64,000 nt of DNA. It comes from an uncultured Clostridia bacterium. GTDB taxonomy: Bacteria > Bacillota > Clostridia > Oscillospirales > Ruminococcaceae. How positions within the stretch are numbered: position 1 is the stretch's first letter; each line of letters opens with the position of its first letter. The position numbers and the translations under genes were made by a program. Below, piece after piece: positions 35,156 to 45,900 of this stretch. The stretch is from the NCBI GenBank assembly GCA_947510165.1, contig CANNSB010000003.1:62001-126000 (forward strand), read 5' to 3'. The notes under the pieces are model-generated. The model had not been told where the DNA came from. It did not search any database and saw nothing but the letters and a program-made list of their open reading frames with translations.

Positions 35156-35512
35156 ATGGCTCGTATTAAAGGCGCTATGATGACTCGTAAGAGAAGAAAA
35201 AAGATATTAAAATTAGCAAAAGGTTATTGGGGTGGAAAAAGCAAACTTTTCAAAACAGCAAAACAGGCTGTTATGAAATCAGGACAATATGCTTATATAG
35301 GTCGTAAAAAAAAGAAGCGTGATTTTAGAAGACTATGGATTACAAGAATTTCTGCTGCTAGCAAACTAAATGGATTGAATTATTCTACATTTATGAATGG
35401 AATAAAAAAAGCAAGCATTCTTCTTAATAGAAAAATGATTTCAGAAATTGCTATTCATAATCCACAAGATTTTTCATCACTTTGTGAAAAAGCAAAAGCT
35501 GCTTTAAAATAA
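35156..35512 (+). CDS. rplT: 50S ribosomal protein L20
   Basis: A 118-residue protein needed for early 50S assembly, and the probable feedback repressor acting at the leader at 34210-34345. It shows [19 protein letters not shown] near the N-terminus, followed by [16 protein letters not shown] and [23 protein letters not shown] precedes the ATG. Last gene of the operon, followed by a terminator. Confidence 0.98.
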   Translation: MARIKGAMMTRKRRKKILKLAKGYWGGKSKLFKTAKQAVMKSGQYAYIGRKKKKRDFRRLWITRISAASKLNGLNYSTFMNGIKKASILLNRKMISEIAIHNPQDFSSLCEKAKAALK

Positions 35513-35522
35513 ATTTATTTAT

Positions 35523-35565
35523 TAAAATCCACAATGGAGACTAATTTGTTTTCTTGTGGATTTTA
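35523..35565 (+). terminator. Terminator after rplT
   Basis: Perfect 12-bp stem TAAAATCCACAA/TTGTGGATTTTA with a 19-base loop. The T run is short, so partial read-through into the methyltransferase gene is possible. Confidence 0.65.
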
Positions 35566-35593
35566 GTTTATAAATATTTAAGGAATTTATTTT

Positions 35594-36388
35594 ATGGAAT
35601 ATATAACCAGTAAAGAAAATACAAATATTTTAGAATATATGAAGCTGAAAAATTTAAAAAAAATTAGAGAAAAATTAGGTCTATTTATTATAGAGGGAAA
35701 AAAAATATTACTAGAAGCGATAAGTAGTAATATAATTATAGAAAAAATTTTTATATCTGATAGAATAGACTTAGAAGATGAGATGTTTAACTATATAGAT
35801 AATGTTTTATGTGTAAAATATTGTATATCTAGCGGAATAGAAAAAAAAATAGCTGATACAGTTTCTCCACAAGGGTTTTATGCAGTTTGTAAAAAAAGAA
35901 ATCATGATTTTTTGGATTTTATACCGGAAGAGGATAGAAAAATATATTTAATTATAGATAATCTTCAAAATCCGGGAAATTTAGGAACAATAATTAGATT
36001 ATCGGAAGCAATGGCAGTTTCAAAAATATATATTTCTAATAATTGTTGTGATATATATTCATCAAAAGTTATTCGATCTAGTATGGGTTCAAATTTTAGA
36101 GTAGAAATTTGTTTTTTTGATGATATAATTTCTTTAATTAAATTGATGAAAGAGAATAAAATCAAAATTTTAGGTAGTTGTATCTCTGATTCTTCAGTTG
36201 ACATTAGAAATTATAAACCATCTGAATCTGTTTGCATAATTATTGGAAATGAAGGAAATGGATTAGATTCTATAGTTTTAGATCAATGTGATATATTAGT
36301 AGAAATACCTATGAGTGGGCCTATTGAATCTTTAAATGTAAGCTTGGCAACTTCTATTTTACTTTGGGAAATAAAAAATAAAATCTAA
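35594..36388 (+). CDS. SpoU/TrmH-family RNA 2'-O-methyltransferase
   Basis: 264-residue SPOUT methyltransferase acting on the 2'-OH of rRNA or tRNA with SAM. An N-terminal substrate-binding domain is followed by the three knot motifs NLQNPGNLGTIIR, IIGNEGNGL and EIPMSGPIESLNVSLATSI near the C-terminus. Usually annotated as 23S rRNA methyltransferase RlmB-like or YsgA-like; the exact nucleotide cannot be told. AAGGAA precedes the ATG. It leads a gene run continuing with dprA and topA, and its stop lies 38 bases before the dprA start. Confidence 0.9.
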   Translation: MEYITSKENTNILEYMKLKNLKKIREKLGLFIIEGKKILLEAISSNIIIEKIFISDRIDLEDEMFNYIDNVLCVKYCISSGIEKKIADTVSPQGFYAVCKKRNHDFLDFIPEEDRKIYLIIDNLQNPGNLGTIIRLSEAMAVSKIYISNNCCDIYSSKVIRSSMGSNFRVEICFFDDIISLIKLMKENKIKILGSCISDSSVDIRNYKPSESVCIIIGNEGNGLDSIVLDQCDILVEIPMSGPIESLNVSLATSILLWEIKNKI

Positions 36389-36426
36389 GAATGGATAGAG
36401 TTATATATTTTTTTGGAGGTGTTATT

Positions 36427-37659
36427 TTGGAGGAGATAAGATATTGGATTTGGCTATCCCAGTGTTTTAGTTATGGAAGTGAAAAACCTAATCAAATATT
36501 ATCTATATTTGATACGAATCCTAAATTATTTTATGACTCTTTACCGGATAGCCTTTTAAATATAAGTTTTTTATCTGATAATGATTTAAAAAGATTATCT
36601 TTAAAATCTTTAAAAAAAGCTGATTATATTATTCAAGAGTGTGAAAAACTAAAAATTCAAATAATATGTAAAAATAGCTATTCATTTCCAAATAGGCTAA
36701 AGGTTATATATGGATGTCCTTTAGTTTTATATACACAAGGAGATTTATCAGGTTTAGAAAATAAAATATCTATTGCAGTAGTTGGAACAAGAAATGCCAG
36801 TGAATATGGAGAATATATAACTGGAAATATTTGTTATGAACTTGCGATAAAAGGAATTGGGATTATAAGTGGATGTGCAGTTGGTATAGATAGGATATCA
36901 CATATTGGATGTCTTAAAGCAAATGGATATACTGTTGGGGTTCTGGGTTGTGGAATTGATATTAATTATCCTAGTAAAAATAAGATTTTAAAACAAGAAA
37001 TTTTAAAGAGTGGAGGATGTTTAATAACAGAGCTTCCGCCTGGAACAGCTGTACAAGGTAAAATATTTCCTATTCGGAACAGAATAATAGCAGGTATATC
37101 ATCGGGTGTTCTAGTGACAGAAGCCCCTGTAAGAAGCGGGGCATTAATAACTGTAGAACATGGAATTGAACAAGGAAAAGACATATTTTGTATACCTCCC
37201 CATAATATATATGATAGTAGATTTATAGGTGTTGTACCTTATCTAAATGATGGAGCAACAGCTGTATATTCTTCTGAGGATATTATAAGGGAGTATATAG
37301 GTCTTTTTAAATATAACACTTTAGATATATCTGAAAAAATAATTTATAATGACTATAATGAGGAAATGATTGCAGACAATAAACCAAATTATAGTACTGT
37401 AAATGGTATGAATAAAATTTCTTTTATCAACAAAGAGTCTTATATAAAAAAAGATATAGAATGTAAAACAGATATTTGTTTAACGGAAGAACAAAAAAAC
37501 ATTTATGATTATTTAACATTAAATCCAAAACATTTAGAAGAAATATCTTCTTTTTTAAATATTGATTATAAAATTGCTGTCAGCATAATTATGGAATTGG
37601 AAATAATGGGAGAAGTTGTTTCATATTCTGGTGGTAGGTATGGAATTTTAAAAAAATAG
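36427..37659 (+). CDS. dprA: DNA processing protein DprA
   Basis: Loads RecA on incoming single-stranded DNA during natural transformation. The 410-residue protein has an N-terminal SAM-like region, a central Rossmann fold (about residues 95-300) with VGTRNASEYG, SGCAVGIDRISHIG, PIRNRIIAGIS and VTEAPVRSGALITVEHG, and a C-terminal winged-helix (EEISSFLNIDYKIAV). An ATG at 36391 is in frame but lacks a ribosome binding site; GGAGGT six bases before TTG 36427 sets the start. No other competence gene is in the window. The dprA-topA-trmFO order is common in Firmicutes. Confidence 0.94.
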   Translation: MEEIRYWIWLSQCFSYGSEKPNQILSIFDTNPKLFYDSLPDSLLNISFLSDNDLKRLSLKSLKKADYIIQECEKLKIQIICKNSYSFPNRLKVIYGCPLVLYTQGDLSGLENKISIAVVGTRNASEYGEYITGNICYELAIKGIGIISGCAVGIDRISHIGCLKANGYTVGVLGCGIDINYPSKNKILKQEILKSGGCLITELPPGTAVQGKIFPIRNRIIAGISSGVLVTEAPVRSGALITVEHGIEQGKDIFCIPPHNIYDSRFIGVVPYLNDGATAVYSSEDIIREYIGLFKYNTLDISEKIIYNDYNEEMIADNKPNYSTVNGMNKISFINKESYIKKDIECKTDICLTEEQKNIYDYLTLNPKHLEEISSFLNIDYKIAVSIIMELEIMGEVVSYSGGRYGILKK

Positions 37660-37675
37660 AAGGAGTTGATTATAA

Positions 37676-39769
37676 TTGCCTAAACTCGTAATAGTGGAAT
37701 CACCAGCCAAAGCAAAGACAATAAAAAAATATCTTGGAAGAGGATATCAAGTAGTAGCTTCTATGGGACATGTTAGAGATTTACCAAAAACAAAACTTGG
37801 TGTAGAGATTGAAGATAATTTTGAGCCAAAATATATAAATATAAAAGGTAAAGGAGATCTTATAAAATCTCTTAAAAAAAGTGCAAAAGGGATGGATAAA
37901 ATATACCTAGCAACCGACCCAGATAGAGAGGGAGAGGCCATTTCATGGCATCTTGCGTATATATTAAATTTAGATCTAGAAGATTTAAACAGAGTTACAT
38001 TTAATGAAATAACTAAAACAGGAATAAAGACAGGAATGTCTAACCCGAGAAAATTGGACATGGATTTAATTAATGCTCAGCAAGCTAGAAGAATACTAGA
38101 TCGAATAGTTGGGTATAAGTTAAGCCCATTTCTTTGGAAAAAAATAAGGGGAGGACTATCAGCAGGACGTGTTCAATCTGTTGCTTTAAAGATGATAGTA
38201 GATAGAGAAATAGAGATAAGAGAATTTATTTCTACAGAATATTATACTATTGATGCATTTTTAAAGTCTAAAAATTCTGAAGATAACGTTGGGTCATTTT
38301 TATCTAAATTTCATGGAATAAAAGGAAAAAAAATAACTATAGACAATAGAGAACAAGCTGATAAAATTTTGTCTGATATAAAAGGACAGGAGTTTATTAT
38401 AGATAGTATAAAAAAGGGAGAAAGAAAGAGACAATCTTCACCACCATTTATAACATCTACTCTCCAACAAGAAGCTTCTAGAAAACTTAATTTTCAATCA
38501 AAGAGAACGATGAAAATTGCTCAAGAATTATACGAAGGAATTGATTTAAAAGGTAAGGGCGGTGCGACAGGACTTATAACATATATGAGAACTGATTCGT
38601 TGAGAATCTCTGATGATGCAAGAAAAGAAGCATATGATCATATATTAAAAACATATGATGACAGATATATACCAAAAATTCCTAAAATATATAAGAAAAA
38701 AGGAAGTTCACAGGATGGACATGAAGCAATTCGTCCTACAGATCCTAGTTTATTGCCATTTGATGTTAAGGAATTTTTAACTACTGATCAATATAAAATA
38801 TATAGTTTAATATGGAAAAGATTTATAGCTAGCCAGATGACGGATTGTATATTAAATACGGTTAAAGTAGTTATAAATGTAGGTGATTATGTTTTTAATT
38901 CCTCTGGATATACTGTTAAGTTTGATGGATTTACAGTTTTATACGAAGAAGGAAAAGATGAAGAGGATGAAAAAAATTCTATTCTACCTGATTTACAAGA
39001 AAATGAAAAATTAAATGTTATAAAAATAGAGGATAAACAACATTTTACACAGCCTCCTCCTAGATATACTGAAGCAACATTGATAAAAAAATTAGAAGAA
39101 AAAGGTATAGGAAGACCCAGTACATATTCACCAACTATAAGCACGGTTATTAATAGAACATATGTAGAAAGAGAAGGAAAACAATTAAAGCCAACTTCCT
39201 TAGGAGAGATAACAATATCTTTAATAGCAGAGCATTTTGCAGATATTGTAAATTTAGAATTCACATTCAATATGGAAGAAAATTTAGATTTAGTTGAATA
39301 TGGTAAAAAAAAGTGGAAAGAAATTTTATCAGATTTTTATATTGGATTTAAAGAATCTTTTGATAAAGCAGAAAAAGAATTAGAAGGAACCAAGGTTGAT
39401 ATTCCAGATGAAGAAACAGATGAAATTTGTGATCTTTGTCAAAAAAATATGGTTGTGAAAATGGGGAGATATGGAAAATTTTTGGCTTGTCCATCTTATC
39501 CAGATTGCAAATTCACAAAAAGAATAACTATATTGACAGGTGGACGTTGTATTATTTGTGATAAAAATGTTATAGAAAAAAAATCTAAAAATGGAAAAAA
39601 ATATTATGGATGTGAAGATAATCCAACCTGTTCTTTTATGAGTTGGGATCAAGCATTGAAAGATAATTGTCCTACATGTGGGAAGAGTTTATTTAAAAAA
39701 GCTGGTAAAAAAGGAAAAATATATTGTCAAGTAGAAAATTGTGGATACGTAAAGGAATTGAATGAATAA
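37676..39769 (+). CDS. topA: DNA topoisomerase I
   Basis: Relaxes negative supercoils by transient single-strand cuts. 697 residues from a TTG ten bases after AAGGAG. Toprim domain with VESPAKAKTIKKYLG and DPDREGEA, the catalytic Tyr303 in TYMRTDS, the HEAIRPT motif and GIGRPSTYSPTIS. The C-terminus holds three Cys4 zinc ribbons (CDLCQ...C, CIICDK...C and CPTCGK...C, about residues 580-690), the last lacking flanking basic residues of longer homologues. The stop shares one base with the trmFO ATG (TAATG), indicating coupled translation. Confidence 0.97.
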   Translation: MPKLVIVESPAKAKTIKKYLGRGYQVVASMGHVRDLPKTKLGVEIEDNFEPKYINIKGKGDLIKSLKKSAKGMDKIYLATDPDREGEAISWHLAYILNLDLEDLNRVTFNEITKTGIKTGMSNPRKLDMDLINAQQARRILDRIVGYKLSPFLWKKIRGGLSAGRVQSVALKMIVDREIEIREFISTEYYTIDAFLKSKNSEDNVGSFLSKFHGIKGKKITIDNREQADKILSDIKGQEFIIDSIKKGERKRQSSPPFITSTLQQEASRKLNFQSKRTMKIAQELYEGIDLKGKGGATGLITYMRTDSLRISDDARKEAYDHILKTYDDRYIPKIPKIYKKKGSSQDGHEAIRPTDPSLLPFDVKEFLTTDQYKIYSLIWKRFIASQMTDCILNTVKVVINVGDYVFNSSGYTVKFDGFTVLYEEGKDEEDEKNSILPDLQENEKLNVIKIEDKQHFTQPPPRYTEATLIKKLEEKGIGRPSTYSPTISTVINRTYVEREGKQLKPTSLGEITISLIAEHFADIVNLEFTFNMEENLDLVEYGKKKWKEILSDFYIGFKESFDKAEKELEGTKVDIPDEETDEICDLCQKNMVVKMGRYGKFLACPSYPDCKFTKRITILTGGRCIICDKNVIEKKSKNGKKYYGCEDNPTCSFMSWDQALKDNCPTCGKSLFKKAGKKGKIYCQVENCGYVKELNE

Positions 39770-41070
39770 TGAATATAAAAGTTATTGGAGCAGGGCTTGC
39801 TGGATGTGAAGTTGCTTGGCAATTATCTAAAAAAGGAATATCAGTGGATTTATATGATATGAAACCTTTAAAATATTCTCCAGCACATAGCTATACTGGT
39901 TTTGCGGAGCTTGTTTGCTCAAATTCTTTGAAAGCAAAGCGGATAGAATCTGCAGGAGGACTTTTAAAAGAAGAGATGAGACAATTTGGTTCTATAATTC
40001 TAGAGGCGGCAGATAACTCTACAGTTGAAGCTGGTGGATCTTTAGCGGTAGATAGGTATAAATTTTCTGATTATATTACAGAGAAGATAAAAATGAGTCA
40101 AAATATAAATGTTATATCAGAGGAAATTTTAGATATTCCTAAAGAAGGAATAAGGATTATTGCAACAGGTCCATTAACTTCGGATAGATTATCTAGTTCT
40201 ATATCTAATATGATGGGAAGTAATAATCTTTATTTTTTTGACGCTGCATCTCCAATAATAAAATTTTCTAGCATAGATATGGATAAAGCCTTTTATGCAT
40301 CGAGATATGATAGAGGTGATGCAGATTATATAAATTGTCCAATGAATAAACAAGAATATGAGATATTTTATAATGCATTAATAAATGGAGAAATTGTAGA
40401 GCTAAAAGAGTTTGAAAAAAAAGATTTTAGAGTATATGAAGGATGCATGCCAGTAGAAGTTATGGCTAAAAGAGGACAGGATACAATTAGATATGGACCA
40501 TTAAAACCAGTTGGTCTTGTGGATCCTAGGACAGATGCTAGACCTTATGCAGTTGTACAACTCAGAAAAGAAGACAAAGATGGAACTATGTATAATATAG
40601 TTGGATTTCAAACAAACTTAAAATTTGATGAACAAAAGAAGATATTTGCATTGATACCAGGGTTAGAAAATGTAGAATTTGTACGATATGGTGTTATGCA
40701 CAGAAATACATTTATTAATAGTCAAAGTGTTTTAAATGATTATTTTGGTTTTAAACAAGACAAGAATTTATTTTTTGCAGGACAGATTACGGGAGTTGAA
40801 GGTTATACAGAATCTGCATCTAACGGGATATATGTAGGATACAATATAGGTAGAATTTTATCAAAAGAATCTCCTTTAATTTTACCTAGAGAGACAATGA
40901 TGGGAAGTTTATTTAATTATGTGACATCAGGAAATTCTAAAAATTTCCAACCAATGGGAAGTAATATGGGCATTTTACCGCCTCTTGAAGAAAAAATTAG
41001 AGATAAGAAGGTTAAATATCAAAAGCTTGCTGAAAGATCTATGAAAAAGCTTATTTCTATTTTAAACTAA
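39769..41070 (+). CDS. trmFO: FAD/folate-dependent tRNA (uracil-54-C5)-methyltransferase
   Basis: Forms ribothymidine at position 54 of tRNA with methylene-THF and FADH2. The 433-residue flavoprotein begins with the dinucleotide fold VIGAGLAGCEVAWQL, followed by SPAHSYTGFAELVCSNSLK, and near the C-terminus FAGQITGVEGYTESA and SGNSKNFQPMGSNMG, all TrmFO signatures. Start overlaps the topA stop. Family is restricted to Gram-positives and some others that lack TrmA. Confidence 0.96.
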   Translation: MNIKVIGAGLAGCEVAWQLSKKGISVDLYDMKPLKYSPAHSYTGFAELVCSNSLKAKRIESAGGLLKEEMRQFGSIILEAADNSTVEAGGSLAVDRYKFSDYITEKIKMSQNINVISEEILDIPKEGIRIIATGPLTSDRLSSSISNMMGSNNLYFFDAASPIIKFSSIDMDKAFYASRYDRGDADYINCPMNKQEYEIFYNALINGEIVELKEFEKKDFRVYEGCMPVEVMAKRGQDTIRYGPLKPVGLVDPRTDARPYAVVQLRKEDKDGTMYNIVGFQTNLKFDEQKKIFALIPGLENVEFVRYGVMHRNTFINSQSVLNDYFGFKQDKNLFFAGQITGVEGYTESASNGIYVGYNIGRILSKESPLILPRETMMGSLFNYVTSGNSKNFQPMGSNMGILPPLEEKIRDKKVKYQKLAERSMKKLISILN

Positions 41071-41092
41071 ATATTAGGGAGATATATATATC

Positions 41093-42073
41093 ATGATAAT
41101 TATAGTTGATTGTTTTGGAGGAGACCATGCTCCATTAGAAATATTAAAAGGATGTTCTTATGCTATTAAAGAATATGACTTAGATGTATTACTTACAGGA
41201 GATAAAGATATTATAAATTCTATATGTAAAGAATATAATATTAGTATGAATAGAATGAATATCGTCCATACTACTGAGGTTATATCAATAGAAGATGATC
41301 CCTTGAATATAATTAAATCTAAATCTAATAGTTCTATGGCCGTTGGTTTAAAACTTTTATCAGAAGGAAAAGGAGATGCTTTTTTGAGTGCTGGAAGCAC
41401 CGGAGCTTTGGTTGTAGGTGGAAATTTTATTATAAAACGAATAAAAGGGATAAAAAGAGCATCATTAGCGCCAATTATACCAAATGATAATGGATGTTAT
41501 ATATTATTAGATGCAGGGGCCAATATAGAGTGTAGACCAGAAATGATATTTCAGTTTGCTATTATGGGTGATATATATATGAAAAAAATATTACATCTAT
41601 CTGATCCAAAGGTTGGACTTGTAAATATAGGAGAAGAGCCTAGTAAGGGTGGAGATTTACAGATCCAAAGTTATAGTCTATTAGAAAATGGCAATTTTAA
41701 TTTTATAGGTAATATAGAACCAAGAGATATTCCTCTTGGTAGGGCAGAGATTATTGTTTGTGATGGATTTACAGGAAATGTAATACTTAAATTGACAGAG
41801 GGTTTGGGAAAATCTATAGCTTATAATTTAAAAAAGATATTTTATAGTAATTGGATAACTAAAATAGCTGCTATTTTAGTTAAAAACAAATTAGATTATT
41901 TTAAAAGTAAGATGGATTATACAGAATATGGTGGAGCTCCTTTATTAGGTTTGAGAAAACCTGTTATAAAAGCACATGGAAGTTCAAATGCAAAAGCAAT
42001 AAAAAATGCGATAAAACAAGCAAAAGAGTTTGTTGATAAAAATGTTATAAAAGAAATAGAATCTAGCATATAA
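41093..42073 (+). CDS. plsX: Phosphate acyltransferase PlsX
   Basis: Converts acyl-ACP to acyl-phosphate for phosphatidic acid synthesis; a peripheral membrane enzyme. 326 residues with IVDCFGGDHAPLEILKG at the start (typical D..GGD.AP), SAGSTGALVVGG, NIGEEPSKG and CDGFTGNVILKLTEG, and YGGAPLLGL near the end. GGGAGA precedes the ATG. It leads the plsX-rnc pair. In many relatives acpP lies between plsX and rnc; here there is none. Confidence 0.96.
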   Translation: MIIIVDCFGGDHAPLEILKGCSYAIKEYDLDVLLTGDKDIINSICKEYNISMNRMNIVHTTEVISIEDDPLNIIKSKSNSSMAVGLKLLSEGKGDAFLSAGSTGALVVGGNFIIKRIKGIKRASLAPIIPNDNGCYILLDAGANIECRPEMIFQFAIMGDIYMKKILHLSDPKVGLVNIGEEPSKGGDLQIQSYSLLENGNFNFIGNIEPRDIPLGRAEIIVCDGFTGNVILKLTEGLGKSIAYNLKKIFYSNWITKIAAILVKNKLDYFKSKMDYTEYGGAPLLGLRKPVIKAHGSSNAKAIKNAIKQAKEFVDKNVIKEIESSI

Positions 42074-42100
42074 AATAAATATTTATGGAGAATATATATT

Positions 42101-42784
42101 ATGGATAAGTTTGAAAAAAAAATAGGTTATGAATTTAAAAATAAAAAATTATATAGAGAAGCGTTAAGTCATTCATCTTATACAAACGAGGGGAAAAGAA
42201 CACAAAATAATGAAAGATTAGAATTTTTGGGCGATTCTGTTTTATCTTTGGTTGTTTCAGAAAAAATATTTAAAGATTATAAAGATATGCCTGAGGGAGA
42301 TTTATCTAAGATAAGAGCGGGTTTAGTATGTGAAAAATCATTGTGTGATTTTGCAAGATCGGTTAATTTAGGAGAATATATGTTTCTTGGAAAAGGAGAA
42401 GAAAGAACAGGGGGAAGAGATAGACCATCTATATTAGCGGATGCATTCGAAGCATTGATTGCGGGAATATATCTTGACGGTGGTCTTGAAAAAGTAAGAA
42501 CATTTATTTTACAGTTTATTCCAAATGATATAGATATAAATAGTTTTAATTCTTTAGAAGATTATAAAACAGCATTGCAGGAAATTATACAACAAAATAA
42601 AGAAGAAAAAATTGAATATATACTTATCTGTGAAACAGGGCCAGATCATGATAAAATTTTTAATGTTGAAGTTTTATTAAATAGTAATGTAATTGGAAAC
42701 GGAAAAGGAAAGAGTAAAAAACAAGCTGAGCAAGATGCGGCAAAACAGGCATTAAGTTTGATGGGATATGATACTATAAATTAG
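42101..42784 (+). CDS. rnc: Ribonuclease III
   Basis: Cleaves double-stranded RNA in rRNA and mRNA processing. 227 residues: catalytic domain with the signature NNERLEFLGDSVLSLVVSE and DAFEALIAGIYLDGG, then a double-stranded RNA-binding domain (SLEDYKTALQEIIQQ to GKGKSKKQAEQDAAKQAL). Precedes smc as in most Firmicutes, but a terminator with the rnc stop inside its stem separates the two genes here. Confidence 0.97.
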   Translation: MDKFEKKIGYEFKNKKLYREALSHSSYTNEGKRTQNNERLEFLGDSVLSLVVSEKIFKDYKDMPEGDLSKIRAGLVCEKSLCDFARSVNLGEYMFLGKGEERTGGRDRPSILADAFEALIAGIYLDGGLEKVRTFILQFIPNDIDINSFNSLEDYKTALQEIIQQNKEEKIEYILICETGPDHDKIFNVEVLLNSNVIGNGKGKSKKQAEQDAAKQALSLMGYDTIN

Positions 42785-42841
42785 AAAATAGAAATATACA
42801 AAACATACTTTGAAATAATGTTTTGTATATTTCTATTTTCT
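42783..42841 (+). terminator. Terminator after rnc with 24-bp perfect arms
   Basis: Inverted repeat 42783-42806 with 42818-42841, loop of 11 bases; it ends in TTTTC and further Ts. The left arm includes two bases of the rnc stop codon. Confidence 0.85.
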
Positions 42842-42845
42842 TTTA

Positions 42846-42889
42846 TGGAAAAAAATATTTTAAAATAGTATAATATATTATACTATTTT
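42846..42889 (+). promoter_or_regulatory. smc promoter with -10 inside a 28-bp palindrome
   Basis: TGGAAA (42846-42851), 17-base spacer, TATAAT (42869-42874). The -10 lies within a perfect 28-base palindrome (42862-42889) that ends three bases before the smc AGGAGG. As DNA it could be an operator over the transcription start; as RNA the remaining half cannot refold, so a protein site is more likely. Confidence 0.6.
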
Positions 42890-42904
42890 TTAGGAGGATT
42901 ACAA

Positions 42905-45900
42905 TTGTTATTAAAATCATTAGAAGTTTATGGGTTTAAATCTTTTGCAGATAGGACAAAACTTAAATTTAATATGGGTTTGACAGCTGTAATTGGTCCT
43001 AATGGAAGTGGGAAAAGCAATATAAGTGATTCTATTAGATGGGTTTTAGGAGAACAGTCAAGTAAGAGTTTACGCGGTGGAAAGATGGAAGATGTAATAT
43101 TTTCCGGATCTAAAAATAGGAAAGCGATAGGTTATGCAGAAGTTTCTTTAGAATTTGATAATAAAGACAGAACTCTTCCTATAGATAGAGATCAAGTTAT
43201 TATAACAAGAAAGTATTATAGGTCATCTGAAAGTGAATATAAAATAAATGGAAAAAATGTACGTTTAAAAGATATCCATGAGCTTTTAATGGACACAGGA
43301 ATAGGGCGAGAAGGATATTCTATAATAGGACAGGGTAAAATATCTGAAATTGTTTCTGCGAAGAGTGATGAAAGAAGAGAAATATTTGAAGAAGCCTCTG
43401 GAATCACAAAATTTAGATATAAAAAAAATGAAGCAGAAAAAAAATTGTATCAAGCAGAAGAAAATATGATTAGATTAATGGATATTTTAAATGAGTTAGA
43501 ATATAGAGTTCATCCTTTAAAAAAACAATCAGATAAAGCAAAAGAATATCTTGCTTTATCTGAAAAAAAGAAAAAAATCAATATATCTATATGGATGTAT
43601 CAATTAAATCAAAATAAAAAAAATATTGATATAGAAGATGATAAAATAATAATTGCAAATGACAACTATAGAGATATAGTTATAGATTTAGAAGCTATAG
43701 AAGATAAAATAGAAGAGAAGCAATTATCTGTACAAAATATATTTTTAGATTCAGAAAACAAAAGGATTGAAAAATCAAAATTAGAAGAGAAACTTTCATC
43801 TAATAAATCAAATTTAGCAGTATTACAAAATGAAGATAAGCATAGTATTGAAATATTAGATAAATTGAAAAATAATTTAGATACTACTAGTAATTTAAAT
43901 AATAAACTAGATAAAACATATCATAATAAAAATATGGAGATTAAAAGATATAAAGATAAGCTTTTAAAAATTACAGAATTAGTTGAAAAAGAAAAAAAAT
44001 ATAATCAAGAATTATCTATACAATTAAATAAAAACCAAATATTAACGAATAAACACAATGATATATTAAATGATATATCTATAAAAAAATCAAAATATGA
44101 TATATCAATAGAAAATTCTTTATATATTGTAGATGAAATAGAAGATAAAATTAATAACCTTAAAAATAGTATAAACTTTTTAGAAAAAGAAAATAATGAA
44201 TTATATAAAGAAAAAGAGAAGATAGATCAAATAATATCTAGATTAGAAAAAAAGATATCTATCTTAGTTGAAGAGAAAACTTTAATAGATAATAATCTTA
44301 AAAATATGGATAATAATAGGGATAATATAAGGAATAAGTTTCATAGTTATAATATGCTTATTGAATCTAAGCGTCAAAAGTTAGAATTGTTAGAGAATTA
44401 TGAATCTAACTTTGAAGGATATAATTATAGTGTAAAATATGTTATGGGAGAGCTGAAAAATAATAAGAATATAAAAATTTATGGGACAGTTTCTCAGATA
44501 ATAGATGTAAATAATATATATTCTTTAGCAATAGAAACATCATTGGGAGGGTCTTTACAAAATATAGTTGTTGAAAATGAATATTCTGCAAAATTAATTA
44601 TAGAAGAATTGAAATTAAATAAAATGGGTAGAGTTACTATACTGCCTATATCTACTATAAAAGCCAGAGGGTTTATTCATGAAAACTTAGAGTTGATGGA
44701 TGGGTATATTGGAGTAGGATCTAATTTGGTGACAAATGAAAAAAGATATGATAATATTATAAAAAATTTATTGGGAAATGTAACTATAGTAGAAAATTTA
44801 GATGCTGGATATAAAATAGCATCTAAATTTGGATATGCATTTAAAATTGTTACATTAGATGGACAGGTAATAAATTTTGGGGGATCTTTTACAGGAGGAT
44901 CTTCAAATATAAAAAGAAGTTTTTTAGGCAGAAAAAATGAAATAGATTTATTGAAAAACTTTTTAAAAAATAGCAAAAAAAAATATGATTCATATATAAA
45001 TGAAATATCTTTATTAGAGAAAAGTATTTCTATAGATAAAAATAAAAGGTTAGATAGTCAAAATATTTTAGAAAATTTATTTGAAGAAATTAATATAAAA
45101 AAATTAGATGATAATAAAATACAAAATAAGATACATAATAATACTGAAAATATTCAAAATAGTATATCAAAATTAAAAAATAGCAAAAAAAGATATAGTG
45201 ATAATGATCTCCAGATAAAAAAAATAAAGAATGATCTGTCTAATTTAGAAGAAACAAAAAATAAAAATATTAGTAGTATAAATCTTTTATCAATTGAATT
45301 TACAAATAATACAAATATGTATAATATTAGTGTTAAAAAATTAAATAAATATTCATTTCAAAAGATGAGTTTAGAGAAGGATATATCTATTTTAGAAGAG
45401 TCTATAATTGAAATATCTGAAAATATTAAAAATAATAATGATACTAAACTGTCTATATATAAAGAAAAAGAAGAAATTGAAAATAGATTTATACATATAA
45501 AAAAAAGTATAATAGAAAATATAGATAATATTAATAATTTGGATGAGAAAATTTTAAAAATAGATGATAATATAAAAATATTATTACATAAAAAAGAAGT
45601 TTTAGAAAAAGAATTACTTGAAGATAGGAATGCTCAAAAGAAAATAAATCAGTCGAAAGAGGATATTTCAAGAGAGATAATAAGATTAGAGGAAGATAGA
45701 CAAGATATAAAAAAAGAATCTAATTATATAATTAGATTAATGTGGGATGAATATGAAATTACACAGTCTGAAGGATTAGATATAGCGTGTAATATAAAGT
45801 GTATAAATACTTTTAAAAAAAATCTTTCTGATATAAACATTAGCATAAAAAAATTAGGTCATGTAAATATGTGTTCTATTGAAGAATATAAAGAAGTTTT

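Noticed and set aside
42862-42889. Second rnc terminator
   Set aside because: The palindrome contains a good -10 at 17 bases from a -35-like element and adjoins the smc ribosome binding site, and a stronger terminator already lies at 42783-42841.
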